NCBI GenBank assembly: GCA_963601185.1
Contig: CAVCEE010000010.1
Coordinates: 41,702 to 105,701, forward strand
Length of the DNA stretch: 64,000 nucleotides
Direction of reading: 5' to 3'
Source of the DNA: Limisoma sp963601185
GTDB taxonomy: Bacteria; Bacteroidota; Bacteroidia; Bacteroidales; Muribaculaceae
Below are positions 8,374 through 18,060 of the stretch, piece after piece. How positions within the stretch are numbered: the first letter of the stretch is position 1; every line of letters starts with the position of its first letter. A model generated the notes under the pieces. It had not been told where the DNA came from. It did not search any database and saw only the letters and a program-made list of their open reading frames with translations. The translations under genes and the position numbers were made by a program.

Positions 8374-10050
8374 TTACTTATACAAGTCGCCAGCATTGTC
8401 GAGTTGGTTGACTGGGATTGGGAAATAGATTTCGTCCTCTGTAAGGTTTGCGCCTTGGTAGTACGAACGGAATTTCACTTCCGATGAGTAGTAGGCGTTC
8501 ATCGTCTGCACTGCATTGCCCCAACGCACGAGGTCGAACCAGCGGAGACCTTCCATAGCGAGTTCCAGGCGGCGTTCCATACGCACTGCCTTGCGGGCAT
8601 ACTCCTGGTTCCAGCCTGTTGCCGGATATTCGCCCACGCTGTAGTTAGCCACCATCGGGTTGCAGTCGATTGGCTCGTAGGATGCATCGACCGAACGCGC
8701 AGCCTTGCGGCGGATGTCGTTGATAAGAGTGCGAGCCTCCTCAAGGTTCTTGTTCTGCTCAATCAATGCCTCTGCCTTCATCAGCATCACATCGGCGTAG
8801 CGGATAAGAATCCAGTTGAGCGAAGATGCGCCCCAAGGCACGATACCGGTCTTGACGTATGGCGACTCGGGTGCCGGATAAGGCTTCTTACCTGAATACT
8901 GGCCGTAGAGGTCGTAGTTGCGGCACCATTTCTCGTTGTAGGTGTGGGAGCGCCAAGGCATTCCGATACGTCCAAGAGTGAAGTCGAGACGAGGGTCTAC
9001 ATTGCCTTCAAAGTCCGCTTTGTCCACATTCTTGTCATCGGGTGCGCCGTTGAGATAAGGCAAGCCGTTTTCGTCGGTACGGAACGCGTCAACAAGGTTC
9101 TGCGAAGCGAGGTAGAAATCGTCGCCGTTGCCGTAGAGGTTGCCTTCCGACCAAGTGCAGTTCAAGCAGTTGCTGAAGTTGTATTGGTCAGGCGAGTTGG
9201 CTGACGAGAACTGGATGGCGAGGACCGACTCGTATTGATTGTTGTATTCCGGCTTCGACATGTCGAGGAAGTTAGGATACAACTCATATTTCTTGCTATC
9301 GATAACGTATCCGGCATATTTCTCAGCCTCTGCCCAGTCCGAAGTAAAGAGGTCCACACGGGCAAGCAGCGCTGCTGCCACATAGCGGTTAAAGCGACCC
9401 ACCTGGTCTTGGCTTGCCGGGAGCACCTCATAGCAGTTGCGCAAATCAGTTTTGATAAATCCGGCAATCTCGTCGCGGGTGTACTGGTCGGCGCGGCATT
9501 CGCTCGGGTTTGCCACAGTCTCGTCGAAGTAAGGGAACTTGGCATAGATGCGGAGCATATCGAAGTAGTAGTATGCGCGGAGAGTTTTCATCTCTGCGAT
9601 GTAGGAAGCCTTCTCGGAGTCGGTCAGCGACTTGGAGTTGCTGATGCCGCGGATGGCTGTGTTGCAACGGCTGATGGAGAAGTAGTTGTTGCGCCACTTG
9701 AAGTTGATCACATCGTTGTCGCTCTGCACGTTGCCCACCTCAAGTTGGTGCATATAGGCTTCCATTGTCACACCGTCGCCACCCTTGAGGGCATCGTCGG
9801 AACGCACGTCAAACACCCAGTTGGTAATTGGACCGGCAAACGACTCGTTGTTGCCGAAATAGTGGTTGAGGAGCGTTGCATAGGCGGAGGTCATCAGGTC
9901 GAGGGCTTCCTCGTCGCCGATCTGCTCGTCGGTAAATGCGCCTTGCGGTTTTGTGTTGAGCAGGTCATCGCACGACACTGCAGTCACACCCATCGAAATG
10001 GCAACCGTTGCATATATTGCTTTCGTAAATATATTCTTAAAGATATTCAT
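8374..10050 (-). CDS. susD: SusD/RagB-family fructan-binding lipoprotein
   Basis: 558 residues with a lipoprotein signal (SCDDLLNTKPQG, Cys27), the hallmark start of mature SusD proteins. The TPR-like helical body includes the RagB/SusD C-terminal segment ARKAVRMERRLELAMEGLRWFDLVRWG and the ending YFPIPVNQLD. It forms the lid over the SusC barrel and delivers fructo-oligosaccharides to it. It lies 18 bp downstream of susC in the same operon. Substrate is inferred from the two GH32 enzymes and the fructokinase in the locus. Confidence 0.93.
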   Translation of the reverse strand: MNIFKNIFTKAIYATVAISMGVTAVSCDDLLNTKPQGAFTDEQIGDEEALDLMTSAYATLLNHYFGNNESFAGPITNWVFDVRSDDALKGGDGVTMEAYMHQLEVGNVQSDNDVINFKWRNNYFSISRCNTAIRGISNSKSLTDSEKASYIAEMKTLRAYYYFDMLRIYAKFPYFDETVANPSECRADQYTRDEIAGFIKTDLRNCYEVLPASQDQVGRFNRYVAAALLARVDLFTSDWAEAEKYAGYVIDSKKYELYPNFLDMSKPEYNNQYESVLAIQFSSANSPDQYNFSNCLNCTWSEGNLYGNGDDFYLASQNLVDAFRTDENGLPYLNGAPDDKNVDKADFEGNVDPRLDFTLGRIGMPWRSHTYNEKWCRNYDLYGQYSGKKPYPAPESPYVKTGIVPWGASSLNWILIRYADVMLMKAEALIEQNKNLEEARTLINDIRRKAARSVDASYEPIDCNPMVANYSVGEYPATGWNQEYARKAVRMERRLELAMEGLRWFDLVRWGNAVQTMNAYYSSEVKFRSYYQGANLTEDEIYFPIPVNQLDNAGDLYK

Positions 10051-10068
10051 TGTTGGTCATTTTGAATG

Positions 10069-13000
10069 TTAGAACTGAAGATTCAAACCCACTGTAAATG
10101 TGCGTGGACGAGGATAAGCACCGTTGTCGATGCGTGCGCCGTATTCGCCCGGGAGGATTTCAGGGTCAAGTCCCGAGTAGCGTGTCATTGTAAACACGTT
10201 CTCCACTTGTCCGTAGACATCAAGATTGGTTGCACCGATTTTCTTGATGATGTTCTTAGGCAACGAATACGAAAGTTTCAGATATTTCATCTTCATGTAC
10301 GATCCATTTTCAACATAATAGGTTGAGAAGCGGCTCTCGTTGTTGTCGTCGGTAAGGGTCAATGCCGGAATGTCGGTGTCGGTGTTGGTCGGTGTCCAGG
10401 CATTCAGGATTTCTACGCCACGGTTAGTTGAAAGGTTGCCGTAACTCATTGAGAGGAGTTGACGCTTCATGTGGTTCTGGATGTCGAAGCCGAAATCGCC
10501 GGAGAAGAACATATCGAGAGTAAACGCCTTGTAGCGGAACGTGAGGTTCAAGCCCAACGACAAGTCTGGGTTAGGGTCACCGATGATGCAGCGGTCATTT
10601 TCGTCAATCACGCCGTCGTTGTTGAGATCGCGGTAGATGAGGCGGCCTGGGGCTGCACCAGTCTGTGTCGCGTGGTTAGCCACTTCCTCAGCATTCTGGA
10701 AGATGCCGTCGCACACATATCCGTAGTAAACGCCCATCGGCTGACCTGGGATAAGACGCTGGTCACCGCCGATAAACTTCTGGCGCGAGTTGAGCGTAAC
10801 GAGTTCGTTCTTGTACTGCGACACATTCAACGATCCGCTCCAAGAGAAGTCGCCGTACTGGCGGCTATTGTAACCAAGGGTCACCTCCCAACCGGTGTTC
10901 TTCATATCGCCAGTGTTGAGCCAGATTGAAGCGTTCTCGCCTGCCACGTCGAGTGCCGGCGGAATGGTGAGCATATCTTTTGTTTTCTTGATATAGTAGT
11001 CGGCGCTCAAGTTGAGTGTTCCCTTGAAGAACTGCATGTCAAGACCGATGTTATTCTGATAGGTTGTTTCCCATTTGAGGGTCGGGTTACCAGTGCTTGC
11101 CAGTGTGATACCCGAAGTGGTCGACGAGTTCGTACCGTTGATGTCGTAGGCACCGTTGCCGGTGTTGAAGATGTAGGTCGAATATGCCGGGTAGAGCGAC
11201 GGGATGTTGGCGTTACCGTTCTGACCCCAAGAGTAGCGTACCTTCAAGTCGGTCACTACGTCGTTTTTCGGGAAGAATGCCTCTTGGCTCGGACGCCATG
11301 CGAGGGAGAATGCTGGGAACACACCTGTGCGGTAGCCCTTGGCAAAACGAGAGTTCTCATCGCGGCGAATGGTGAACGATGCCAAGTAGCGGTCAGCGTA
11401 GTTGTAGTCGATTTTGCCGAAGAGCGAGAACACTGACCATTGGGTCTTGCCGCCGCCGTTGTTGCGTGTGCCTGTGCCGGCACCGATTTGCATATAGTCG
11501 GCATCTTCAAAGGCGTAGCCCTCGCGCGATGCAGAGAGGTCGCGGAATGTGTAGCCGGTGGCTTCCGTGCCGAGGAGCACTGTCAAGTGGTGCTTCTTTG
11601 CAAATGTCTTGGTATAGTTGGCTGTGTTGGTCCAAGTCCAGGTGTCGCCCTGTCCGTAGACGCTCGATGCGCTGTTCACGTCGCCTGGGTTGACGGCACG
11701 GCCAAGAGTGTTGTTGAAGTACTGGCTGTGCTCGATACCGATGTTCGATTTCAGTGTAAGTCCGTCAATAGGACGGATTTCAAGATAGGCATTGCCGAGA
11801 ATACGCCAAGAAGCATAGTCGTTGTCCTTGCCGTTTTCAATCAACTGCACCGGGTTGGAAAGGTCGGATGCGATGAGTTCGATTGGGCGTGCCCACGAGC
11901 CGTCAGCGCCGCGCACTGGGAGTGCCGGATGCTGGCTCATTGCTGTGAACGGGATGCCTCGGTCGCCGGCTACGTCAACACCGCGGTTTTTCCAGCGTGC
12001 CACCTGAAGATTTTCGCCTACCGACAGATATTTATTGAAATCGTAGCGCGAATTTATGCGCGCTGAATAGCGTTCGTAGAATGTTTCCTGAATGTTACCA
12101 TTCTGGTTGATGTAGTTCAGCGACAACAGCACCGAACTCTTCTCAGTATTGTTGGAAATTGATGCCGTGAGGTTGTTGGTCCATGCCGTGCGGTACACCT
12201 CATCCTGCCAATCTGTGTCGGTAGTGGCGTAGTTGGTGTTGCCTGCCACATACTGTTGGAGCACTGGGGTTGCGCCGCTGCCGTAAAGCACGTGCGACGG
12301 AGCGATATTGGAGTTTTTCGATGCTGTCCAGTAAGCCTCGCCCCATTGGGTGGCGTTGAGCATCTCGTAACGCTTGGCGATGGTCTGCGCACTCGCTGCA
12401 TAGTTCACATTGATTGTCATGCGGTCGCCCTTGCCTTGCTTGGTTGTAATGACCACAACACCGTTGGCTGCGCGTGAGCCGTAGATTGATGCGGATGCCG
12501 CGTCTTTCAGCACCTGCATTGTCTCAATGTCGTTGGGATTGATGCAGTTGATGTTGTCGGTAGGCACGCCGTCGATGACGTAGAGCGGGTCGTTGCTCGA
12601 GTTGGCTGTCGACATACCGCGCACACGGATTGTTCCCGTGCCGCCAGGGGCTGCATCAGGCACTACGTTTACGCCTGCCAACTTACCTGAAAGCGACTGC
12701 ATCACGTTGCCGGTGCTTTCGCTCAACGGCTCTTTCATATTCATCACCGAAACAGCACCTGTAAGGTCGGCCTTACGCACTGTCTGGTAACCTACGACAA
12801 CCACCTCGTCGAGAACCTCTGTGTTCTCTTCAAGGCGCACTGTCATTTGTGACTGGGCTTTTGCTACGGTTGAGTTGTAACCTACATAATAGAACTTGAG
12901 GGTCGAGCCTTCAGGGACTGAGATATCAAACTTGCCGTTGATATCGGTCGACACTCCTGCTTTTGTTGCCTCACAAAGCACCGATGCGCCGATGAGCGGT

Positions 13001-13107
13001 TCGCCGTCGGACTTCGAAAGGACTGTTCCATGCACAGTGATGTTCTGTGCTTGCGTCACCATTGCCACCATAAGTAGCAAAAACGCACTGAAAATAAATC
13101 TTTTCAT
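10069..13107 (-). CDS. susC: SusC/RagA TonB-dependent fructan importer
   Basis: About 1012 residues from the ATG at 13107 (MKRFIFSAFLL signal peptide); the open frame runs 41 codons further upstream but lacks a signal there. A carboxypeptidase-regulatory-like domain (ITVHGTVLSKSDGEPLIGAS, about 22-105) precedes the TonB box region EVVVVGYQTVRKADLTGAV. The plug (PLYVIDGVPTDN, KDAASASIYGSRAANGVVVITTK) and a 22-strand barrel ending in LNLQF follow. It imports oligosaccharides across the outer membrane with SusD. First gene of the minus-strand operon. Its promoter carries the operator shared with the GH32 operon and lacks a recognisable -33 element, consistent with activation by the adjacent hybrid sensor. 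Confidence 0.94.
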   Translation of the reverse strand: MKRFIFSAFLLLMVAMVTQAQNITVHGTVLSKSDGEPLIGASVLCEATKAGVSTDINGKFDISVPEGSTLKFYYVGYNSTVAKAQSQMTVRLEENTEVLDEVVVVGYQTVRKADLTGAVSVMNMKEPLSESTGNVMQSLSGKLAGVNVVPDAAPGGTGTIRVRGMSTANSSNDPLYVIDGVPTDNINCINPNDIETMQVLKDAASASIYGSRAANGVVVITTKQGKGDRMTINVNYAASAQTIAKRYEMLNATQWGEAYWTASKNSNIAPSHVLYGSGATPVLQQYVAGNTNYATTDTDWQDEVYRTAWTNNLTASISNNTEKSSVLLSLNYINQNGNIQETFYERYSARINSRYDFNKYLSVGENLQVARWKNRGVDVAGDRGIPFTAMSQHPALPVRGADGSWARPIELIASDLSNPVQLIENGKDNDYASWRILGNAYLEIRPIDGLTLKSNIGIEHSQYFNNTLGRAVNPGDVNSASSVYGQGDTWTWTNTANYTKTFAKKHHLTVLLGTEATGYTFRDLSASREGYAFEDADYMQIGAGTGTRNNGGGKTQWSVFSLFGKIDYNYADRYLASFTIRRDENSRFAKGYRTGVFPAFSLAWRPSQEAFFPKNDVVTDLKVRYSWGQNGNANIPSLYPAYSTYIFNTGNGAYDINGTNSSTTSGITLASTGNPTLKWETTYQNNIGLDMQFFKGTLNLSADYYIKKTKDMLTIPPALDVAGENASIWLNTGDMKNTGWEVTLGYNSRQYGDFSWSGSLNVSQYKNELVTLNSRQKFIGGDQRLIPGQPMGVYYGYVCDGIFQNAEEVANHATQTGAAPGRLIYRDLNNDGVIDENDRCIIGDPNPDLSLGLNLTFRYKAFTLDMFFSGDFGFDIQNHMKRQLLSMSYGNLSTNRGVEILNAWTPTNTDTDIPALTLTDDNNESRFSTYYVENGSYMKMKYLKLSYSLPKNIIKKIGATNLDVYGQVENVFTMTRYSGLDPEILPGEYGARIDNGAYPRPRTFTVGLNLQF

Positions 13108-13137
13108 TTGTATGACAATTTTAAGGATTTCTGCCCA

Positions 13138-13145
13138 CAAAATTA
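13138..13145 (-). promoter_or_regulatory. -7 box of the susC promoter
   Basis: TAATTTTG on the minus strand matches TAnnTTTG. No TTTG is seen 19-21 nt upstream, so the promoter probably depends on an activator. The inner operator repeat ends exactly 20 bp upstream. Confidence 0.65.
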
Positions 13146-13165
13146 ATCCTACAAATGAATATGTA

Positions 13166-13202
13166 CTATAACGGATGTTGTACTGCCTATCAAATTCCGT
13201 GC
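13166..13202 (-). promoter_or_regulatory. Candidate sensor-regulator operator, susC side
   Basis: Two half-sites are in direct orientation on the minus strand with 21-bp period: GCACGGAATTTGATAG (13202-13187) and ACAACATCCGTTATAG (13181-13166). The same two motif types occur, in swapped order but with the same 21-bp period and the same 20-bp gap to the -7 box, upstream of the plus-strand GH32 gene. Direct repeats two helical turns apart are typical of AraC-type DNA-binding domains, which the sensor encoded next door carries. Confidence 0.65.
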
Positions 13203-13205
13203 AAT

Positions 13206-13242
13206 GCACGATTTTTGATAACATTGGCACGATTTTTAATAA
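13206..13242 (+). promoter_or_regulatory. Second operator pair, opposite orientation
   Basis: GCACGATTTTTGATAA (13206-13221) and GCACGATTTTTAATAA (13227-13242) form a direct repeat with 21-bp period. It is oriented opposite to the pair at 13166-13202 and forms a palindrome with it around 13204. It lies between the sensor stop codon and the susC promoter. Confidence 0.65.
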
Positions 13243-13263
13243 CCACTGCAGTTCAAGCGTTTA

Positions 13264-15996
13264 TCACGCCATCTTGGCGCGTGCTTCTGAAGGGGTCTCA
13301 CCAAAGGCATCCTTGTAGCATTTGGAGAAATATGCCGGCGTGGAGAAGCCTATTTCGTAGGCAATCTCGCTTATGGTCTTGTCAGTTGACTGCAAGAGTT
13401 TGCGCGAATGTTGCAGCCTCAACCGTCGGATGAGTTCCACCGGGGCATAGTTGGTCAGTGCCTTTATCTTTCTGTAGAACTGCGACCGCTCGAGCCCGAG
13501 TTTGGCGGCAAGGGCATCGACATTGAGATTTGGGTCGCCCATCTCTTCCTTGAAGATTTCAAGGAAGCGGTTGTAGAAATCGCTGTCGATCTCATTGATT
13601 GCAGTTGCCTTGGCAATCTGTTTCTTTGCGTCATCGTTGTCCGCGGCTTTGGCTGCCACTGGCGATTGCCACAACTCTTTTATTAGTTGGCGATTGGCCA
13701 CGAGGCTCTGGCATCTTGCCTTAAGCACGGCACTACTGAACGGCTTCGACAGATAGCCGTCGGCACCGCAGGCATAGCCCTGCACGCGCTGCTCGTCCAT
13801 AGAGCATGCCGTGAGCATCAGCACCGGGATATGCGAGGTTGTCACGTCCGACTTCAGCCGGCTGCAGCATTCAAGTCCGTCCATCACCGGCATCATCACG
13901 TCGCAGACAATAAGGTCGGGCACATACTTCACTGCTTGTCTCAGTCCTTCCTTGCCGTTGGATGCCGTTACTATATTATAGTCGTCGTTGAGCAACTCGC
14001 CCACGAGTTTCTGGATATCGGCATTGTCGTCGATTATCAGCACGATAGGCTTGTCGGCGTCAAACACAATCTTTGCTTCAACATTGTCAAGTTCCACCGT
14101 CACGTCCTTGTTGCCGATGTTCTTCTCCATCTCCACGGTCTCTTCCGCAACGTGAGCCACCGGCAGCGTAACCGTAAAAGTCGAACCCTTGCCGACCTTG
14201 CTCTCTACGGCGATGCTGCCTCCGTGCAGTTCCACAAAAGCCTTCGCCAGTGACAGTCCGATGCCAGATCCTTTCGGATGCACCCGATCCACTTGATAGA
14301 ATCTGTCGAAAATGTTGCCAAGATCCTGCTCACTGATGCCGTAACCAGTGTCTGAAACCTTGAACGTCAGGTTTTTGCCATCACAATCGTATGCCACTGT
14401 AATTGCACCATTGTCTGGAGTGTACTTGAACGCATTCGACAACAGATTGAAAAGCACACGCTCAATCTTTTCATAATCGAGAGCAAGCGTAATAGGCTTG
14501 TCCACAGCAGGTTTCGCCAGCGACAGTTTTATGTCGCGACTCCGCGCAATCGAATAGAACGACTCCATCCAGTCGCTTATCGCCTTGCTGAAATCAATCT
14601 CGGCAAGGCGGAGATCTAACTTGCCGTTCTCAAATTTGCGGAAGTCAAGTATCTGGTTTATCAGACGTTGCAGTATCTTCACATTCTTGTTGGCAATCTT
14701 GATGAGCGTGGACTGCTGCGGCGTGAGGTTGCCGGCGGAGGCAAGTTGCGCCACCGGCTCGGAAATCAGCGTGAGCGGCGTGCGCAGGTCGTGCGACACG
14801 TTGGTATAGAACATCAGTTTGGAGTGTGTCACCTCCTGCAACTGGCGGTTGAGTTGTTGCTGCTTGTCGCGCTCTTCCTCCAGCAGTTTGTTCTGCGCCA
14901 AAAGCGTCTTCTGGTGGCGGCTACGCTGCCAATAGGCACGGAGCAGAAGGAAGCCCATGCCGAAAAGAAGTGCGATGATTGCCACACAGGCATAGAAAAG
15001 TGTGGTTTGCGATGAATGCTTTTCCCAATAGTCATCAATCTGCGACTTAAGCAGTTGCATCTTGTTTGTCTCGTCGCTGATGGTCTTGTTCTGAAGCAGG
15101 AGGATGTCGGCGTTGCTCTTGTCCACCGCCGACGCCAGCGGCAATTTGGTTTCTTTCTTATATGGCTCGCCTTTCAGTATCGCCAACGCTGTCTGCATAA
15201 GTCGATGACCTTCTGTTGGATAGAGGAATGTTGCGTCAATCACACCGTCGGCTACCGCCTGAATGCCCACATTGGGCGCGGCATCGATACCGATAATCTT
15301 TATGTTGCTGCGTCCCAACCGGTGAGCCACTTCCGACGCTCCTATCGCCATCCGGTCATTGTGGGCGTAAATCAAATCGACGTCGGGATAGACTCGCAGC
15401 AACGAGTCTGCCACGGTAACGGCGTTTTCCTTGTTCCAGAAGCCCGACTCGCTCGCTAAAATCTGACCTCCGGCGGAGGTAAATTCCTTGACAAAGCCGT
15501 TGTGACGACCTTCGGCAGGAGTTGAGCCTTTAAGTCCGTAAATCTCTATCGCCTTGGGATTTGCCCCGAGTATGTGCATAGCATAGTGAGCAGCCATCTC
15601 TCCGAGTTCCTCATCGTCGACTCCGATGCGTGCGGTGTAGGTGTCGCCGTTGATGTTGCGGTCAAAGATCAGCACCGGCATCCCCTTTTCATACACTTCC
15701 TTTATCACCGGCGTAAGCGCATCTGCCTCGTTTGGGGAAATCACGATGATGTCAAATTTGTTGTCAACGAAATATTTGATGTCGGCAATCTGCTTTTCAT
15801 TGCTGTCGTCGGCGGAACGAATCTCCACGACGGCATCATCGTGAAACATTATCTCACGATTGATTTCTTCGTTCATCTTTGCACGCCAGTCGTCCTGACT
15901 GCACTGCGACACTCCAATCCTGTAGACTTTCTTTTCCGTACACCCGAAAATGCCAAGGACGAGAGCCAAGAAAAATATCAGGTTTGTAAATTTCAT
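13264..15996 (-). CDS. Hybrid two-component sensor-regulator of the fructan locus
   Basis: About 910 residues from the ATG at 15996; a GTG two codons upstream is also in frame. In order: signal/lipobox-like N-terminus (LGIFGC), periplasmic sugar-binding-protein-like sensor (about 25-305, VYRIGVSQCSQDDWR...), one membrane span (about 333-353), coiled coil, HisKA with phospho-acceptor H402 (NVSHDLRTPL), HATPase (NAFKYTPD, DTGYGIS), receiver with D699 (VCDVMMPVMDG) and a C-terminal AraC helix-turn-helix domain (about 805-905). The type-I periplasmic-binding-protein sensor is that of Bacteroides thetaiotaomicron BT1754, which senses fructose. It is therefore inferred to bind fructose and activate the susC and GH32 promoters. 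Confidence 0.92.
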   Translation of the reverse strand: MKFTNLIFFLALVLGIFGCTEKKVYRIGVSQCSQDDWRAKMNEEINREIMFHDDAVVEIRSADDSNEKQIADIKYFVDNKFDIIVISPNEADALTPVIKEVYEKGMPVLIFDRNINGDTYTARIGVDDEELGEMAAHYAMHILGANPKAIEIYGLKGSTPAEGRHNGFVKEFTSAGGQILASESGFWNKENAVTVADSLLRVYPDVDLIYAHNDRMAIGASEVAHRLGRSNIKIIGIDAAPNVGIQAVADGVIDATFLYPTEGHRLMQTALAILKGEPYKKETKLPLASAVDKSNADILLLQNKTISDETNKMQLLKSQIDDYWEKHSSQTTLFYACVAIIALLFGMGFLLLRAYWQRSRHQKTLLAQNKLLEEERDKQQQLNRQLQEVTHSKLMFYTNVSHDLRTPLTLISEPVAQLASAGNLTPQQSTLIKIANKNVKILQRLINQILDFRKFENGKLDLRLAEIDFSKAISDWMESFYSIARSRDIKLSLAKPAVDKPITLALDYEKIERVLFNLLSNAFKYTPDNGAITVAYDCDGKNLTFKVSDTGYGISEQDLGNIFDRFYQVDRVHPKGSGIGLSLAKAFVELHGGSIAVESKVGKGSTFTVTLPVAHVAEETVEMEKNIGNKDVTVELDNVEAKIVFDADKPIVLIIDDNADIQKLVGELLNDDYNIVTASNGKEGLRQAVKYVPDLIVCDVMMPVMDGLECCSRLKSDVTTSHIPVLMLTACSMDEQRVQGYACGADGYLSKPFSSAVLKARCQSLVANRQLIKELWQSPVAAKAADNDDAKKQIAKATAINEIDSDFYNRFLEIFKEEMGDPNLNVDALAAKLGLERSQFYRKIKALTNYAPVELIRRLRLQHSRKLLQSTDKTISEIAYEIGFSTPAYFSKCYKDAFGETPSEARAKMA

Positions 15997-16078
15997 AATC
16001 ACTATCGGTAATAAGGATTACCAAAATTAATCACAAAACTATAAAAAACAGTGCATAAACTGCGATAAATTGGGCAAT

Positions 16079-16115
16079 ACAACATATTTGATACACTATG
16101 CACGAATTTTGATAG
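16079..16115 (+). promoter_or_regulatory. Candidate sensor-regulator operator, GH32 side
   Basis: ACAACATATTTGATAC (16079-16094) and GCACGAATTTTGATAG (16100-16115) repeat with 21-bp period in the direction of transcription. The second copy matches the susC-side GCACGGAATTTGATAG at 13 of 16 positions by eye. The first shares ACAACAT and ATA with its susC counterpart. The pair ends 20 bp before the -7 box. Confidence 0.7.
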
Positions 16116-16135
16116 CCGCCGCTTGCGCTTATAAT

Positions 16136-16143
16136 TAACTTTG
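16136..16143 (+). promoter_or_regulatory. -7 box of the GH32-transporter-kinase operon
   Basis: TAACTTTG matches TAnnTTTG. A -33 TTTG is absent; the operator repeat ends 20 bp upstream instead, as at the susC promoter. Predicted 5' leader is about 45 nt. Confidence 0.65.
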
Positions 16144-16194
16144 TGTCGGTGAGTTGAAAAACCACCCTACCGCGAAATTTAATGTACCCATATA

Positions 16195-18036
16195 ATGAAA
16201 AATTTGTTCACTAAACTGACTGCTTCATTGGCACTTTCACTCTTTGCTGCATCGCCAGCGGCTATGGCCGCCAACGGTGTTGAGGTCAACAATGTAAGCG
16301 TCAACAACACGCTGGTCAGAGTCACCGACTCCGGCCGATACCTCTTGCTTCCTGTCCAGGAATCATCGGACGACGCACGCATCAACATCGTTGTCGACGG
16401 CAAGATTGCCGAAACGATCTATGTGCGTCTCGCCAAGTCGAAGACGGACTACACCGTGCCGTTCGACCTCACTCCCTACAAAGGACACAACGTGGTTCTC
16501 GACGTTGTAACGCCTCAGGGTCGCGGCTCTGTCCGCGAGGCGAAGGAGGATGCCTGCTGGAAGGCTATGGAGGTGACCGACTCTTTCGATGTTTCCAATA
16601 GGGAAAAATACCGCCCCGCTTTCCACCACACTCCGCTCTACGGCTGGATGAACGACCCTAACGGTATGTTCTACAAGGACGGCGAATGGCATCTCTACTA
16701 TCAGCACAATCCTTACGGCTCGAAGTGGCAGAACATGACTTGGGGGCACTCTTCATCTGCCGACCTCGTCCACTGGACACACCATCCAGAGGCTATCCGC
16801 CCCGACGGACTCGGCGCGGTGTTCAGCGGCAGCAGCGTGATTGACACCGACAACACTGCCGGCTTCGGCAAGGATGCCGTTGTTGCAATGTACACGTCAG
16901 CCGGCACAAGCCAGATGCAGAGCATCGCGGCAAGCACCGACAACGGCACTTCGTTTACCGCCTATCCCGGCAACCCAGTGATTTGCCTCGAAAGCGAAGC
17001 GCGCGACCCGAAAGTGTTCTGGAACAACGATACAAAGCAATGGAATCTTGTCCTTGCCCACGCACTCGACCACGAAATGCTCATCTTCACTTCGTCCGAC
17101 CTCAAGTCGTGGACACTGCAAAGCAGTTTCGGCAAGGGTCTGGGCGCACAAGGCGGTGTCTGGGAATGCCCGGATTTGTTTGAACTGCCAGTTGTCGGCA
17201 CAGGCGAGTCGAGATGGATGTTTATCTGCAACATCAACCCTGACGGTCCTTTCGGCGGCAGTGGCACGCAATACTTCATCGGCAAGTTTGACGGCAAGAC
17301 GTTTACCGTCGACACCGACAAGGACGGCAATGTACCCACAAAATGGCTCGACTACGGCAAGGACCACTATGCCACTGTTACTTGGCACAATGCGCCATCC
17401 AACCGCCGCACTGCCATCGGCTGGATGAGCAACTGGCAATATGCTGCCGACGTACCGACGAAGCAGTTCCGCAGTGCCAACACTCTTCCGCGCGAAATAT
17501 CTCTCTTCCAAGCCCCCGACGGCGAGATTTATGCAGCAAGCACACCATCGCCTGAACTGACAACCCTGCGCAGTGGCATCGCGCAACGACTCGACAAGGC
17601 GAGCATCGGCAAGAATGCCCGTTCGTTCCGCCTCCCGTCAGCCAACGACGGCGTATGCGAGATTCTTCTCACCATCGACGCGGCAAAGGCTGAAACCACC
17701 GAAATTGTTCTTTCCAACAGCAAGGACGAAAAGGTGGTCATTGCCTACAATCCGCAAGCCCACACGCTGTCGTTCGACCGCACAAAGAGCGGCATCGTTG
17801 ACTTCAGCGAGAATTTCCCGGCTGTCACCACAACGCCTACCCACGAGAACAAGGGCAAAATCGTGCTCCGTCTGTTCGTCGACCGTTCAAGCATCGAGGT
17901 GTTTGGCAACGACGGCCAATGCGTGATGACCAACCTTGTGTTCCCTACCGCTCCCTACTCTTCGCTCAGCATCTCTGCCAAGGGCGGGAAGGCAAAGGTG
18001 AGCAATCTCAAAGTCTACACCCTAAACATTAACTAA
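16195..18036 (+). CDS. Periplasmic or surface GH32 exo-fructanase
   Basis: 613 residues. Signal peptide 1-25 (ASPAAMA), an N-terminal beta domain of the DUF4980 kind (about 26-135), the GH32 catalytic domain and a C-terminal beta-sandwich (DRSSIEVFGNDGQ). All three catalytic motifs are canonical: WMNDPNG (nucleophile D154), ARDP (D271 as transition-state stabiliser) and WECPD (acid/base E324). It should release fructose from levan/inulin oligosaccharides or sucrose, supplying the ligand of the sensor and the substrate of the importer downstream. First gene of a three-gene plus-strand operon; 24 bp to the transporter. Confidence 0.93.
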   Translation: MKNLFTKLTASLALSLFAASPAAMAANGVEVNNVSVNNTLVRVTDSGRYLLLPVQESSDDARINIVVDGKIAETIYVRLAKSKTDYTVPFDLTPYKGHNVVLDVVTPQGRGSVREAKEDACWKAMEVTDSFDVSNREKYRPAFHHTPLYGWMNDPNGMFYKDGEWHLYYQHNPYGSKWQNMTWGHSSSADLVHWTHHPEAIRPDGLGAVFSGSSVIDTDNTAGFGKDAVVAMYTSAGTSQMQSIAASTDNGTSFTAYPGNPVICLESEARDPKVFWNNDTKQWNLVLAHALDHEMLIFTSSDLKSWTLQSSFGKGLGAQGGVWECPDLFELPVVGTGESRWMFICNINPDGPFGGSGTQYFIGKFDGKTFTVDTDKDGNVPTKWLDYGKDHYATVTWHNAPSNRRTAIGWMSNWQYAADVPTKQFRSANTLPREISLFQAPDGEIYAASTPSPELTTLRSGIAQRLDKASIGKNARSFRLPSANDGVCEILLTIDAAKAETTEIVLSNSKDEKVVIAYNPQAHTLSFDRTKSGIVDFSENFPAVTTTPTHENKGKIVLRLFVDRSSIEVFGNDGQCVMTNLVFPTAPYSSLSISAKGGKAKVSNLKVYTLNIN

Positions 18037-18060
18037 CCATACTAAACAAAACCGACAAAT

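Noticed and set aside
6883..13230. Many open frames on the plus strand opposite the susC-GH32 operon
   Set aside because: They mirror the codon pattern of the real genes, lack ribosome sites and resemble no protein.
12984..13230. susC start at 13230 rather than 13107
   Set aside because: The extra 41 residues carry no signal peptide, and they run through the operator and the -7 box; the ATG at 13107 gives a normal signal peptide.
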